Both the position numbers and the translations under genes were made by a program. Source: WHSW01 sp963777775 (GTDB lineage Bacteria; Actinomycetota; Thermoleophilia; Solirubrobacterales; 70-9). From it: DNA of 64,000 nt. The notes beneath the pieces are model-generated. The model did no database searches and was not told where the DNA came from. It saw only the letters and a list, made by a program, of their open reading frames with translations. Positions 39,827 through 47,696 of the stretch are shown one piece after another. Positions within the stretch are counted from its first letter, which is position 1. Each line of letters opens with the position of its first letter. The stretch is from the NCBI GenBank assembly GCA_963777775.1, contig CAVZRL010000008.1:62001-126000 (forward strand). Reading direction: 5' to 3'.

Positions 39827-41469
39827 CCCGCCAGCAGCTTGCCGGGGTTCATGATCCCGGCCGGGTCGAGTCGCTGCTTGAGCGCCGCGAGCGCTCCGAG
39901 CCCCGTCTCCCCCACCTCGGCGCGCATGTAGGGAGCGTGGTCGCGCCCGACCGCGTGGTGGTGGGTGATCGTCGCGCCGCAGCCGACGATCGCCTCGCAG
40001 GCGGCTGTCTTTACCGCGCGCCAGTGCTCGATCTCCTCGCCCGGCTTGCCGGAGGCGAGAAAGGTGAAGTAGAGCGAAGCCCCGTCGCGGTAGGCGTGCG
40101 ATAGATGGCAGATCACGATCCCCGGGGTCCCATGTCCGCGCAGGGCGCGGTCGATCGCGGCGCCGACCGCCCGGTAGAGCTGATCGAGCCGCGACCAGAC
40201 GTGCGACGTCTCGAGCGTCTCGACCATGTAGCCGTGGTCGAGCAGCTCATCGCGCAGGTAGGGCCCGTCGTAGCGCCCGCGCTCCCAGGCCCGGCCCGGT
40301 GCGCTCCCGAGCGGAGCCGCACCGCCGGCGCGCAACAGCGCGGTGGAGCGGGCCCGGTCGCGGCGCACCGACTCGCCGCTGCCCTCCCAGCCGCAGATCA
40401 TCAGGCAGCCTCCCTCGCGCCGACGCATCCGCAGGTAGGCGTCGAACAGGCTTCTCTTCAGCCCGCTCGTTCCGGCGAGCCCGAGCGAGACCCTGGTCTC
40501 GGCCTCGTCGGAGAGCCGCGTCACTGTCGGCAGCGCATCGCCCTGGGCGAGCGAGCGAACCAGCTCGCTGCCGGCGACGAAGTCGGCGGCGATCCAGGCC
40601 TCGTAGCGGCGCACCTCGGGCGCCGGTCGCACCCGCGCGGTCACCTCGGTGATCACGCCCAGGGTCCCCTCCGACCCGAGCGCCAGCTCGCGCAGGGCCG
40701 GCCCGGCGGCGGTGTGCGGGGTCGCCAGGGTGCGCAGCTCGCCCACCGGCGTCGCCATCGCCAGCGCGCTGACGAGCTCGTCGAAGCGCCCGTAGCCGGC
40801 CGACGCCTGGCCCGCGGAGCGGGTCGCCGCGAAGCCGCCGATCGTCGCGTACTCAAACGACTGGGGGAAGTGCCCGAGGGTCAGGCCTGCGGTACCGAGC
40901 GCGCGCTCGGCCTCGGGCCCGCTCAGGCCCGGGCCAAGCGTCGCCGTCAGTGAGGCGCGGTCGACGCCCAGCTCGCGCAGCCGCATCAGGTCGAGGGCAA
41001 TCACACGCCCGTGCGGACCGGCAAGGGCATCGACGCCGCCGACGACGCTGGTCCCGCCGCCGTAGGGAACGACCGCGATCCCGTTCGCCGAGCAGGCCTC
41101 GAGCAGCGTCGCGACCTCGCCGGCGTCGGCGGGAGCAACGATCGCGTCGAAGGCGTGCTCGGGCCGGCCCCGGCGAAGCCGGATCAGGTCGGGATAGCTG
41201 CGTCCCGCCGCCCTTTGAACCCGTTCCTCGTGCCCCGTGAGCACGTGCCGCTCGCCGACGATGCTCGCGATCGCCTCGGGCAGCGGGCGCGGCTCGGGCA
41301 GCTCGACCCGTTCGAGCTCGACTCTCGCGCTCGGGGTAGCGGGGCCGAGCTGCTCGCGCAACATCGCGAGCGCCCCGGGCGGCAGATCGAGGCGCCTGCC
41401 GGGATCTCCCCAACCCCACCACTTGGCCGGCGTCCGCGACGGAGTCGGCGGCTCACCCGTCACGGCCAC
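39823..41469 (-). CDS. FAD-linked oxidase of the alkyldihydroxyacetonephosphate-synthase-like group
   Basis: 548 residues with a PCMH-type FAD domain: IVAPADAGEVATLLEAC, VPYGGGTSVVGGVDAL, EYATIGGFAATRSAGQASAGYG and LGSEGTLGVITEVT. The C-terminal part has the AGPS-type ITHHHAVGRDHAPYM and ends RLDPAGIMNPGKL. AGPS makes ether-lipid precursors; glycolate/lactate-type oxidases are the alternative. The C-terminal His-rich motif favours AGPS-like. GTG start, overlapping the SRPBCC gene by 17 bp. Confidence 0.85.
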   Translation of the reverse strand: MAVTGEPPTPSRTPAKWWGWGDPGRRLDLPPGALAMLREQLGPATPSARVELERVELPEPRPLPEAIASIVGERHVLTGHEERVQRAAGRSYPDLIRLRRGRPEHAFDAIVAPADAGEVATLLEACSANGIAVVPYGGGTSVVGGVDALAGPHGRVIALDLMRLRELGVDRASLTATLGPGLSGPEAERALGTAGLTLGHFPQSFEYATIGGFAATRSAGQASAGYGRFDELVSALAMATPVGELRTLATPHTAAGPALRELALGSEGTLGVITEVTARVRPAPEVRRYEAWIAADFVAGSELVRSLAQGDALPTVTRLSDEAETRVSLGLAGTSGLKRSLFDAYLRMRRREGGCLMICGWEGSGESVRRDRARSTALLRAGGAAPLGSAPGRAWERGRYDGPYLRDELLDHGYMVETLETSHVWSRLDQLYRAVGAAIDRALRGHGTPGIVICHLSHAYRDGASLYFTFLASGKPGEEIEHWRAVKTAACEAIVGCGATITHHHAVGRDHAPYMRAEVGETGLGALAALKQRLDPAGIMNPGKLLAG

Positions 41470-41917
41470 CCACCAGCGCCCGCTCGATTCCCTCCAACGC
41501 CTCGTCGAGCCGGCGTTGCGAGGCGCCGCGCATCAGCGCCGAGCCAAGTCGCGAGAGGCCGCGGAGCCGCTCCTCGCTGGTCAGCGTGATCGCGGTCCCC
41601 GCCGGCTCGGGGGCGAGCTCGATCGAGAGCTTCGCGGCTTTGAGAATGCGGTCGAACGGCGTCCCGTCGATTTCCTGCTCCCAGGCAAGGCGCTCGAGCT
41701 CGCTCGACTCGGTGCAGCGAAAGTCCGCCCGCACCGCGGCCCCGCGCTCGGTGGCGAGCACGATCGTCCACTGGGCGGGTTCGTCATCGGGGTCGCGGAC
41801 GTCCTCGACCCGCAGGGCCCGCGGCCACCAGCGCGCGAGGCTGTGCGGATCGGAGACCAGCTTCCAGACCCGCGCCGGCTCAGCGGCCACCGTGCGGGTG
41901 CGGGAAACGCGCGGCAT
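41453..41917 (-). CDS. SRPBCC (START/Bet v 1-like) lipid- or ligand-binding protein
   Basis: 154 residues with the polyketide-cyclase/SRPBCC pattern: RTRTVAAEPARVWKLVSDPH, LARWWPRALRVEDV, WEQEIDGTPFDRILKAA and the C-terminal helix RRLDEALEGIERAL. It likely binds a hydrophobic ligand. It overlaps the AGPS-like gene by 17 bp, so the two are translationally coupled and may share a lipid substrate. Confidence 0.82.
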   Translation of the reverse strand: MPRVSRTRTVAAEPARVWKLVSDPHSLARWWPRALRVEDVRDPDDEPAQWTIVLATERGAAVRADFRCTESSELERLAWEQEIDGTPFDRILKAAKLSIELAPEPAGTAITLTSEERLRGLSRLGSALMRGASQRRLDEALEGIERALVGGRDG

Positions 41918-41926
41918 CGCCGGCTG

Positions 41927-41943
41927 CCAAGGAAGCCTTGGCT
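41927..41943. other. inverted repeat between ftsR-like and SRPBCC genes
   Basis: GCCAAGG-AAG-CCTTGGC, a perfect 7-bp stem with a 3-nt loop, lies at the ftsR stop and 10 nt before the SRPBCC start. It could be a weak terminator or an operator; nothing decides. Confidence 0.3.
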
Positions 41944-42685
41944 AGCCGCTGGCAGTCGACTTGAGGCGCCTCAGGTCCCGGACCAGGAGCAGATGCTTGA
42001 GGTGCCCGCAGACCGCGGCGAGGCTCTCGAGGTTCTCGACCGCCTCCTTGCGCCGGGCCTGGCTGCGTGAACGCAGCTGCGCCCCGAGCAGCTGCTCGAG
42101 CAGCGCCGCCTCACGGTCCGCCGAGGTACGAAAGACCCGCAGGTTGCGCCCCGCGACGCCGAACTTGGACAGCTCCGCCGCCGCCCTGACGATCTCGAGA
42201 TCGGTCTCGTCGTAGACCGTACGCCCGCCGCTGCGGCTCGGTGCGACGATCCCAAAGTCCTGCAGCTCGCGCAGAAAGCTCTCGCCGACGCCTGCCTGCT
42301 CGACCAGCTCCTCCTGGGTGAACGAGGTCACCGGCTCGCCGACCGACGCGGCGCGGCGCTTCTGACCCTCACTCGGTCGCCGCCCGGTGAAGTCGCCGGT
42401 CGCCAACTCCTGACGGATCACGCGCAGGGGCAGGAACTCGTCGCGCTGCATGCGCAGGATCGCGCGCAGACGCTCGACGTCGGCCTGGCTGTAGAGGCGA
42501 TAGCCCCCGGCCGTGCGACGCGGCGCCAGCAGCTTCTGGTCCTCCAGATAGCGGATCTTGGAGATCGAGATGTCGTCGAACTCCTGGCTCAGGATCTTGG
42601 CCACGGCGCCGATCGTCAGCGCGCGCCGCGGCCGCGAGTCGCCCTTCGGTGGGCTGCTCTTCTCGTCGACGATCACGGACATCAT
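41942..42685 (-). CDS. ftsR: MerR-family regulator, FtsR-like
   Basis: 247 residues. MerR-type winged helix with LTIGAVAKILSQEFDDISIS, then KIRYLEDQKLL, RRTAGGYRLYSQADVERL, a linker, and a second helical half with SFTQEELVEQAGVGESFLRE. Its place directly after a GarA/OdhI-like FHA gene matches FtsR, which in corynebacteria activates ftsZ; that identity is by synteny and architecture. ATG overlaps the FHA stop (ATGA). Confidence 0.85.
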   Translation of the reverse strand: MMSVIVDEKSSPPKGDSRPRRALTIGAVAKILSQEFDDISISKIRYLEDQKLLAPRRTAGGYRLYSQADVERLRAILRMQRDEFLPLRVIRQELATGDFTGRRPSEGQKRRAASVGEPVTSFTQEELVEQAGVGESFLRELQDFGIVAPSRSGGRTVYDETDLEIVRAAAELSKFGVAGRNLRVFRTSADREAALLEQLLGAQLRSRSQARRKEAVENLESLAAVCGHLKHLLLVRDLRRLKSTASG

Positions 42686-43152
42686 TTCTCCAGGTAGCTG
42701 AGCTTGTACTTGCCGATCTGGATCTCGTCGCCGTCCGTGAGCCGGTGCGATTCGATCCGGCGTCGATTCACGTAGGTGCCGTTGAGCGAGCCGAGGTCGT
42801 CAATGTAGTGGCCGTCCTGGCGCTGGACCAGGAGCGCGTGGTTGCGCGAGACGGTGACGTCGTCGAGAAAGACGGCGGCGTCGGGGGTGCGTCCGATGCT
42901 CATCCTGTCCTCGTCGACCGTGAAGCTCTCCCCGGCGCGGCCGCCGCCCGACCGGATCACCAGCGCCGCGCCGGCCTTGCCGACCTCCTCGTCGATGTCG
43001 ACCGGCGTGTACTCGCCGGTCTCGTCGACCTTGTAGGTCATCGTCGTCGGCTCGTCGGCGCCCTCGGGGCGCCCGAGGAAGGCGCCGCACTTCTGGCAGT
43101 AGTTGGCTCCCTCGGGGTTGACGAAGCCGCATTCCGGGCAGTGGAGGGCCAT
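42682..43152 (-). CDS. garA: zinc-ribbon FHA-domain protein, GarA/OdhI-like
   Basis: 156 residues. An N-terminal zinc ribbon (C5, C8, C19, C22), then a flexible segment with EPTTMTY (T36-T37, a candidate Ser/Thr-kinase site), then an FHA domain (about 64-155) with SIGR, VSRNHALL and LGSLNGTYVN. GarA/OdhI inhibits 2-oxoglutarate dehydrogenase until phosphorylated. The zinc ribbon is not part of mycobacterial GarA as I know it. 4 nt after the RsiG-like gene and overlapping ftsR. Confidence 0.87.
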   Translation of the reverse strand: MALHCPECGFVNPEGANYCQKCGAFLGRPEGADEPTTMTYKVDETGEYTPVDIDEEVGKAGAALVIRSGGGRAGESFTVDEDRMSIGRTPDAAVFLDDVTVSRNHALLVQRQDGHYIDDLGSLNGTYVNRRRIESHRLTDGDEIQIGKYKLSYLEK

Positions 43153-43156
43153 CGGG

Positions 43157-43429
43157 CTAGCTCTCCGTGCCGGGCGGGGAGACCTTGCCGAGCAGGATGT
43201 CGGTCAGCTGCTCGACGTCGGCGCCGGTGATCGTCGCGTCGCCCTCCTCGCGCTTGACCTTGAGCCGGTTGACCAGCTCGGCCCGCAGGATGTCGATCTT
43301 GCCGTGCAGGACCCGGCGCCGGTAGGAGACCGCGCGCTCCTCGTCCGCGAGCTCGGAGATCAGCGACTTGAGCTCCTCGTCGCTCAGCGAACCGATGTCA
43401 GGAAACGTGCTTTCGTACTCGGTGCTCAT
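43157..43429 (-). CDS. RsiG-like c-di-GMP-responsive anti-sigma candidate
   Basis: 90 residues, mostly a helical hairpin. It carries one copy of the RsiG motif E(X)3S(X)2R(X)3Q(X)3D as E31, S35, R38, H42, D46, with His in place of Gln. Streptomyces RsiG holds WhiG sigma when bound to c-di-GMP and has two such motifs; single-motif forms act as homodimers in Rubrobacter. ATG 43429 has CGGGGGACC upstream as SD. It begins an apparent operon with garA and ftsR. Confidence 0.75.
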   Translation of the reverse strand: MSTEYESTFPDIGSLSDEELKSLISELADEERAVSYRRRVLHGKIDILRAELVNRLKVKREEGDATITGADVEQLTDILLGKVSPPGTES

Positions 43430-43473
43430 CTTCGGTCCCCCGGTTCGCCGATCCCTACTGCCGCTCAGCGCCG

Positions 43474-43479
43474 AGTATA
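43474..43479 (-). promoter_or_regulatory. candidate -10 box (TATACT) of the rsiG-garA-ftsR operon
   Basis: TATACT is the closest match to a sigma-70 -10 in the window. TTGAAG lies 15 nt upstream. The predicted leader is about 38 nt and includes the SD. Confidence 0.5.
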
Positions 43480-43544
43480 CGACCGATCTGCAAACTTCAA
43501 CTTGAGCTTGAGCGTTTGGGCTCGAGCTTGCGGCCGGGGCCGCT

Positions 43545-44156
43545 TCATCCGGGCGCCGCGACCGGGGCGCGGCCGAGCGCGGCGCGCACGTAGACGACCG
43601 TCGCCAGAAGGCTGATCGCAACCCCGATCACGAACCCGGCCTCGATGATCCACCAGTCGACGACCATGCTCCAGAAGATGCCGCCGAAGACCAAGAAGAC
43701 GCCGATCCGGCCAATCCAGTTGACCTCGATGTCGATCCCCCGTCGCAACGCGAGCTGGGCGAGGACGAGCGTGACCAGCTCGCGGACGGCAAGCACGGCG
43801 AGCGCCCATCGCGGCAGCAGCTCGAAGTGCCAGCAGACCGCGGCTCCGGCGAGCACGCTGAGCCGGTCGACGACCGGGTCGAGCAGGGCGCCCATGCGCG
43901 AGTACTGGCCGGTCGCGCGGGCAAGGAAGCCGTCGAGGTAGTCGCCGGCGGTGATCGCGAGGTAGATCAGCGCCGCGGCCGGGGTCCTGCCGTCGCCGGA
44001 ATCGAAGGCGAGCGCGAGGAACACGGGAATCGCCGCCAGGCGGACGTAGCCGACCAGGTTCGGGATCGTCCACGGGTGCAGCGGCGCTCCGCGGCGGGTC
44101 TCGCGGGGCAGCGGGCCCGAGCGATCGATGCCGAACAGTCTGCGCTTCGAGGGCAT
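43545..44156 (-). CDS. pgsA: CDP-alcohol phosphatidyltransferase (phosphatidylglycerophosphate synthase-like)
   Basis: A 203-residue membrane enzyme joining a CDP-lipid to an alcohol. The full catalytic signature DYLDGFLARATGQYSRMGAL then LDPVVDRL supplies all four Asp. About six hydrophobic helices. Substrate could be glycerol-3-phosphate (PgsA) or inositol phosphate; the position between proS and rsiG does not decide. Starts 8 nt after the proS stop, so co-transcribed. Confidence 0.87.
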   Translation of the reverse strand: MPSKRRLFGIDRSGPLPRETRRGAPLHPWTIPNLVGYVRLAAIPVFLALAFDSGDGRTPAAALIYLAITAGDYLDGFLARATGQYSRMGALLDPVVDRLSVLAGAAVCWHFELLPRWALAVLAVRELVTLVLAQLALRRGIDIEVNWIGRIGVFLVFGGIFWSMVVDWWIIEAGFVIGVAISLLATVVYVRAALGRAPVAAPG

Positions 44157-44164
44157 CCGCCGCC

Positions 44165-45850
44165 TCAGTCGAGCGCCGCGAGGATCTCACCGGCGCGCCG
44201 GGCCGCGTCGCCGAGTGCGAGCCGGTGATCGTTGCCGCTGCGCCGCTCCTGGGCCTCGACCTCGTGCTCGGCGAGCGCCCGCTTACCGATCACGATCCGC
44301 AGTGGACAGCCGAGCAGCTCAGCGTCGGTGAGCTTCTCCCCCGCTCCCGCGTCGCGGTCGTCGTACACGGTCTCCAGGCCCGCTTCGCCGAGCTCCTCGT
44401 AGAGGCGGTCGGCCGCCGCCCGGGTCTCTTCCCCCGCCTTGCCGAGGGCGACCAGGTGCACCGCCCACGGCGCCAGCGGACGCGGCCAGACGATCCCGCG
44501 CTCGTCCGCGCCCTGCTCGATCGCGGCCGCGACGATCCGCGCGGGTCCGATCCCGTAGCTGCCCATGACGATCGCCCGCTCCGCTCCCTCGCGGTCGAGG
44601 TAGGTCGCGCCGAGCGGCTCGGAGTAGCGCGTCCCGAGCTTGAAGATGTTGCCAACCTCGATCGCGGTCTCGACCTCGATCGGATCGCCCGCGGGCGAGA
44701 GATCGCCGGGCTCGACCGCGCGGACGTCGCGCTCCTCGAAGGCGAAGTCCCGGCCGGGCTCGACTCCGATCAGGTGCGCGTCGGCGCGATTGGCGCCCGC
44801 GAAGAAGCCGGCGCCCTCGATCGCCGCGTCCTTGACCACCGGCACGTTCGCTCCCACCGGGCCGATGAATCCGGGCGGCCCGAGCTCGGCCTCGATCTCC
44901 TCTGGGCGCGCCTGGCGCAGGTCGGCGCCGAGCGAGTTGCGGAGCTTGATCTCGTTCAGGCGGTGATCGCCGCGGACCAGGACGAGGACCATGCCGCGGC
45001 CCTCGACAACCACCGGCATCGCCTTCAGCGCGGCCCCCGCTGGAACCCCGAGCGCCTCCGCCACCTGTTCGACGGTGGTCAGGCCGGGGGTCGGCACCTG
45101 GCGTGGTCGATCGAGCGGCGGCGGCAGCTCGACCGCCTGCGCTCGCGCCGACGCGATCTCGACGTTGGCCGCGTAGCCGGGTGCCAGCGCGACCTCATTC
45201 TCGCCCGCGGCACATGGCGCCATGTACTCGTGGGCACCGGACCCGCCCATCATCCCGACGTCGGACTCGACCTCGCACCAGCGCAGCCCGCAGCGGTCGA
45301 AGATCCGCTCGTATGCGCGGCGGTGAAGCTCGTAGCTCGCCTCGAGGCCATCCTCGTCGCGGTCGAAGGAGTAGGAGTCCTTCATCGTGAACTCGCGGGT
45401 CCGCAGGACCCCCGCCCGCGGTCGCGGCTCATCGCGCTCCTTGACCTGCACGTGATAGAGGATCTTCGGCAGCTCGCGATAGGAGCGAATCTCGCGGGCG
45501 ACGTGGAAGGTGAGCGCCTCCTCGTGGGTCATCGCGAGCACGTGATCGGTCTCCTTGCGGTCCTTGAGCTTGAACAGCTCGTCGATCTGGTCGCGGCCCG
45601 TGGTTCGCCAGAGCTCGGCCGGCTGCAGGACCGGCATCAGCATCTCCTGGCCGCCGATCGCGTCGATCTCCTCGCGGATCACCGTCTCGACCCGTTTGAT
45701 CACCCGGTAGCCGGCGGGCAGCCAGGTCCAGAGCCCGGCGCCGAGCTGGCGCACGAGCCCGGCCCGGACCATGAGCCGATGTGAGGCGGACTCGGCGTCA
45801 GCCGGGTCCTCGCGCAGGGTCGGCAGGAAGTAGGTCGACAGCCGGCTCAT
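44165..45850 (-). CDS. proS: prolyl-tRNA synthetase (bacterial type)
   Basis: 561 residues, class IIa, charging tRNA-Pro. Motif 2 region TREFTMKDSYSFDRDEDG, motif 3 GSYGIGPARIVAA, insertion (editing) domain from about residue 225 (TPGLTTVEQVAEALGVP) and C-terminal anticodon domain. Leaderless start behind TAGTCT, in a 23-bp spacer to the divergent GNAT gene. Confidence 0.96.
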   Translation of the reverse strand: MSRLSTYFLPTLREDPADAESASHRLMVRAGLVRQLGAGLWTWLPAGYRVIKRVETVIREEIDAIGGQEMLMPVLQPAELWRTTGRDQIDELFKLKDRKETDHVLAMTHEEALTFHVAREIRSYRELPKILYHVQVKERDEPRPRAGVLRTREFTMKDSYSFDRDEDGLEASYELHRRAYERIFDRCGLRWCEVESDVGMMGGSGAHEYMAPCAAGENEVALAPGYAANVEIASARAQAVELPPPLDRPRQVPTPGLTTVEQVAEALGVPAGAALKAMPVVVEGRGMVLVLVRGDHRLNEIKLRNSLGADLRQARPEEIEAELGPPGFIGPVGANVPVVKDAAIEGAGFFAGANRADAHLIGVEPGRDFAFEERDVRAVEPGDLSPAGDPIEVETAIEVGNIFKLGTRYSEPLGATYLDREGAERAIVMGSYGIGPARIVAAAIEQGADERGIVWPRPLAPWAVHLVALGKAGEETRAAADRLYEELGEAGLETVYDDRDAGAGEKLTDAELLGCPLRIVIGKRALAEHEVEAQERRSGNDHRLALGDAARRAGEILAALD

Positions 45851-45859
45851 CGAGCGGCC

Positions 45860-45869
45860 AGACTACCGG
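45860..45869. promoter_or_regulatory. TA-centred decamer in the 23-bp proS/GNAT spacer
   Basis: AGACTACCGG gives TAGTCT on the minus strand, ending 9 nt before proS ATG 45850, and TACCGG on the plus strand, ending 4 nt before TTG 45874. Confidence 0.45.
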
Positions 45870-45873
45870 TGCG

Positions 45874-46347
45874 TTGTCCGCCCGCCGCGCCGATCTCGCC
45901 GACGCGATCCGCCCCGCCTGCCTCCCGCGCGACCGCGAGGGGATGCTCGCGGTGCTGAGGACGGTCAACATGCACCGGGTCCCGTCGCCGGAGATGGACG
46001 ACTTCGACGTCGGGCGCTGGTTCGTCGTCGAGCAGGAGGGCTGGATCGTCGCCGTCGCCGGCTTCGTGATCCTCGATCACGACGGGGAGCCGGTCGGCAA
46101 GACGACCCTGCTGGCGGTCGAGCCGTCCGTCCGCCGTCTCGGACTCGGCCACGCCCTGCAGGCACTCCGGATGGACCTGATGCGCGAGGCCGGGGCCAGA
46201 CGCGTGATCACCAACGCGGACAGGCCCGAGACGATCGCTTGGTACAAGCGCAACTTCGGCTACCGCGAAGTCGGTGAGGTGCGAAAGCTCTGCGAGTTCG
46301 GACTCCCCGAGGTGGACCGCTGGACGACCCTCGAGGCACCGCTATAG
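45874..46347 (+). CDS. GNAT family N-acetyltransferase
   Basis: 157 residues. GNAT core: IRPACLPRDREGMLAVL start, GEPVGKTTLLAVEPSVRRLG then LGHALQALRMDLM (acetyl-CoA loop, RRLGLGHA), and YKRNFGYREVGEV. Substrate unknown. TTG 45874 keeps the conserved first strand; ATG 45943 would remove it. Convergent with ispG. Confidence 0.82.
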   Translation: MSARRADLADAIRPACLPRDREGMLAVLRTVNMHRVPSPEMDDFDVGRWFVVEQEGWIVAVAGFVILDHDGEPVGKTTLLAVEPSVRRLGLGHALQALRMDLMREAGARRVITNADRPETIAWYKRNFGYREVGEVRKLCEFGLPEVDRWTTLEAPL

Positions 46348-46351
46348 AGCC

Positions 46352-47644
46352 TCAGGCGCGGGTGAAGCGGCGGCCCGCGGTCGGCGAGGCCTCCTCGTCG
46401 AGGGCGACGGCAGGTGCCTTGACCGGCTTCAGGAACGGCTCGGCGGTCACGTCGTTGCCTTCCTCGCGGGCCTTCTCGGCCTCGATCGCGGCGATCCGCT
46501 CCGGGGTCAGCTCGCCTGCGTTCTCCTCCTCGATCCGGGCCAGCCAGGCGGCGCCCTCGGCCGCCTTGGCGGCCTCGACCTCGACCGAGCCGCGATCGAG
46601 CGACTTGTCGATCTCGGCGAACAGCGCGTCGACCAGCTCCTCCTGGCGGACCTTCCGCAACGGCTTGCCGTGGGCAAAGATCAAGCCCTCGTTCTTCGCG
46701 CCGGTGATCCCGAAGTCCGCGTGCGATGCCTCGCCGATCCCGTTCACCGCGCAGCCCAGCACCGCGACCTCGATCGGCTCGGCGTAGGCCTCGAGGCGGG
46801 TCTCGATCTCGGCGACGACCGAATCCATGTCGAACTGCAGCCGGCCGCAGGTCGGGCAGGCGATCAGCACCGGCCCGCGCTCGCGAAGCTGGAGCGCCTT
46901 GAGGATCTCCCAGGCGACCTTGACCTCCTCCTCCGCGTGAAAGGTCGAGAGGCTGATCCGGATCGTGTCCCCGACACCGTCGGCGAGCAGGGTGCCGAGG
47001 CCGACCGCCGACTTCAGCGACCCCGACCACTTGGTGCCCGCCTCGGTGATCCCGAGGTGGATCGGATAGGGGATCCGTTCGGAGAGCAGCCGGTTGGCGG
47101 CGATCGTGTTCGGCACGTTCGTCGACTTGATCGAGACTTTGAAATCCTCGAACTCGAGCGACTCCATCATCTCGACGAATTCGACCGCGGCGCCAACCAG
47201 CGCCTCGACCGGGTTCTCGCGCTCGAGCGCGTGCAGGTGCTTCGGCAGCGAGCCGGAGTTGACCCCGATCCGCAACGGGACGCCCGCCTCGGTCGCCCTC
47301 AGCGCCACCTCGGCGACCTTCTCGCGGCCGCCGATGTTGCCCGGGTTGAGCCGGATGCAGTGCGCTCCGGCGTCGATCGCCTTCAGCGCCAGGGTGTGGT
47401 TGAAGTGGATGTCCGCGATCACCGGGATCGGCGAGCGCTCGACGATCGTCCGCAGCGCGACCGCGTCTTCGTCGCGCGGGACCGCGACCCGGACCAGATC
47501 GGCCCCGGCCTCGGCCACCTTCTCGATCTGCTCCATCGTCGCCTCGAGGTTCGCGGTCTCGGTCTTGGTCATCGTCTGCACGGCGACCGGGGCCCCACCC
47601 CCGATCGGCACCCCGCCGACGAATACCTGGCGCTTCGAGGCCAT
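46352..47644 (-). CDS. ispG: 4-hydroxy-3-methylbut-2-enyl-diphosphate synthase IspG
   Basis: A 430-residue [4Fe-4S] enzyme of the MEP isoprenoid pathway. Starts VFVGGVPIGGGAPVAVQTMT; cluster cysteines in ACPTCGRLQFD and VLGCAVNGIGE. A ~60-residue Glu/Ala-rich C-terminal tail extends past the usual end. Leaderless, TATCCT 6 nt before ATG. In many actinobacteria it follows dxr-rseP; here the acyl-CoA ligase and a secreted protein intervene. Confidence 0.95.
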   Translation of the reverse strand: MASKRQVFVGGVPIGGGAPVAVQTMTKTETANLEATMEQIEKVAEAGADLVRVAVPRDEDAVALRTIVERSPIPVIADIHFNHTLALKAIDAGAHCIRLNPGNIGGREKVAEVALRATEAGVPLRIGVNSGSLPKHLHALERENPVEALVGAAVEFVEMMESLEFEDFKVSIKSTNVPNTIAANRLLSERIPYPIHLGITEAGTKWSGSLKSAVGLGTLLADGVGDTIRISLSTFHAEEEVKVAWEILKALQLRERGPVLIACPTCGRLQFDMDSVVAEIETRLEAYAEPIEVAVLGCAVNGIGEASHADFGITGAKNEGLIFAHGKPLRKVRQEELVDALFAEIDKSLDRGSVEVEAAKAAEGAAWLARIEEENAGELTPERIAAIEAEKAREEGNDVTAEPFLKPVKAPAVALDEEASPTAGRRFTRA

Positions 47645-47650
47645 GTGCTC

Positions 47651-47656
47651 AGGATA
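47651..47656 (-). promoter_or_regulatory. candidate leaderless -10 box (TATCCT) for ispG
   Basis: Ends 6 nt before ATG 47644. Confidence 0.5.
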
Positions 47657-47696
47657 GGGCTTGCAATCCAGGCCGGTTGGCGATACGTATGCACGG

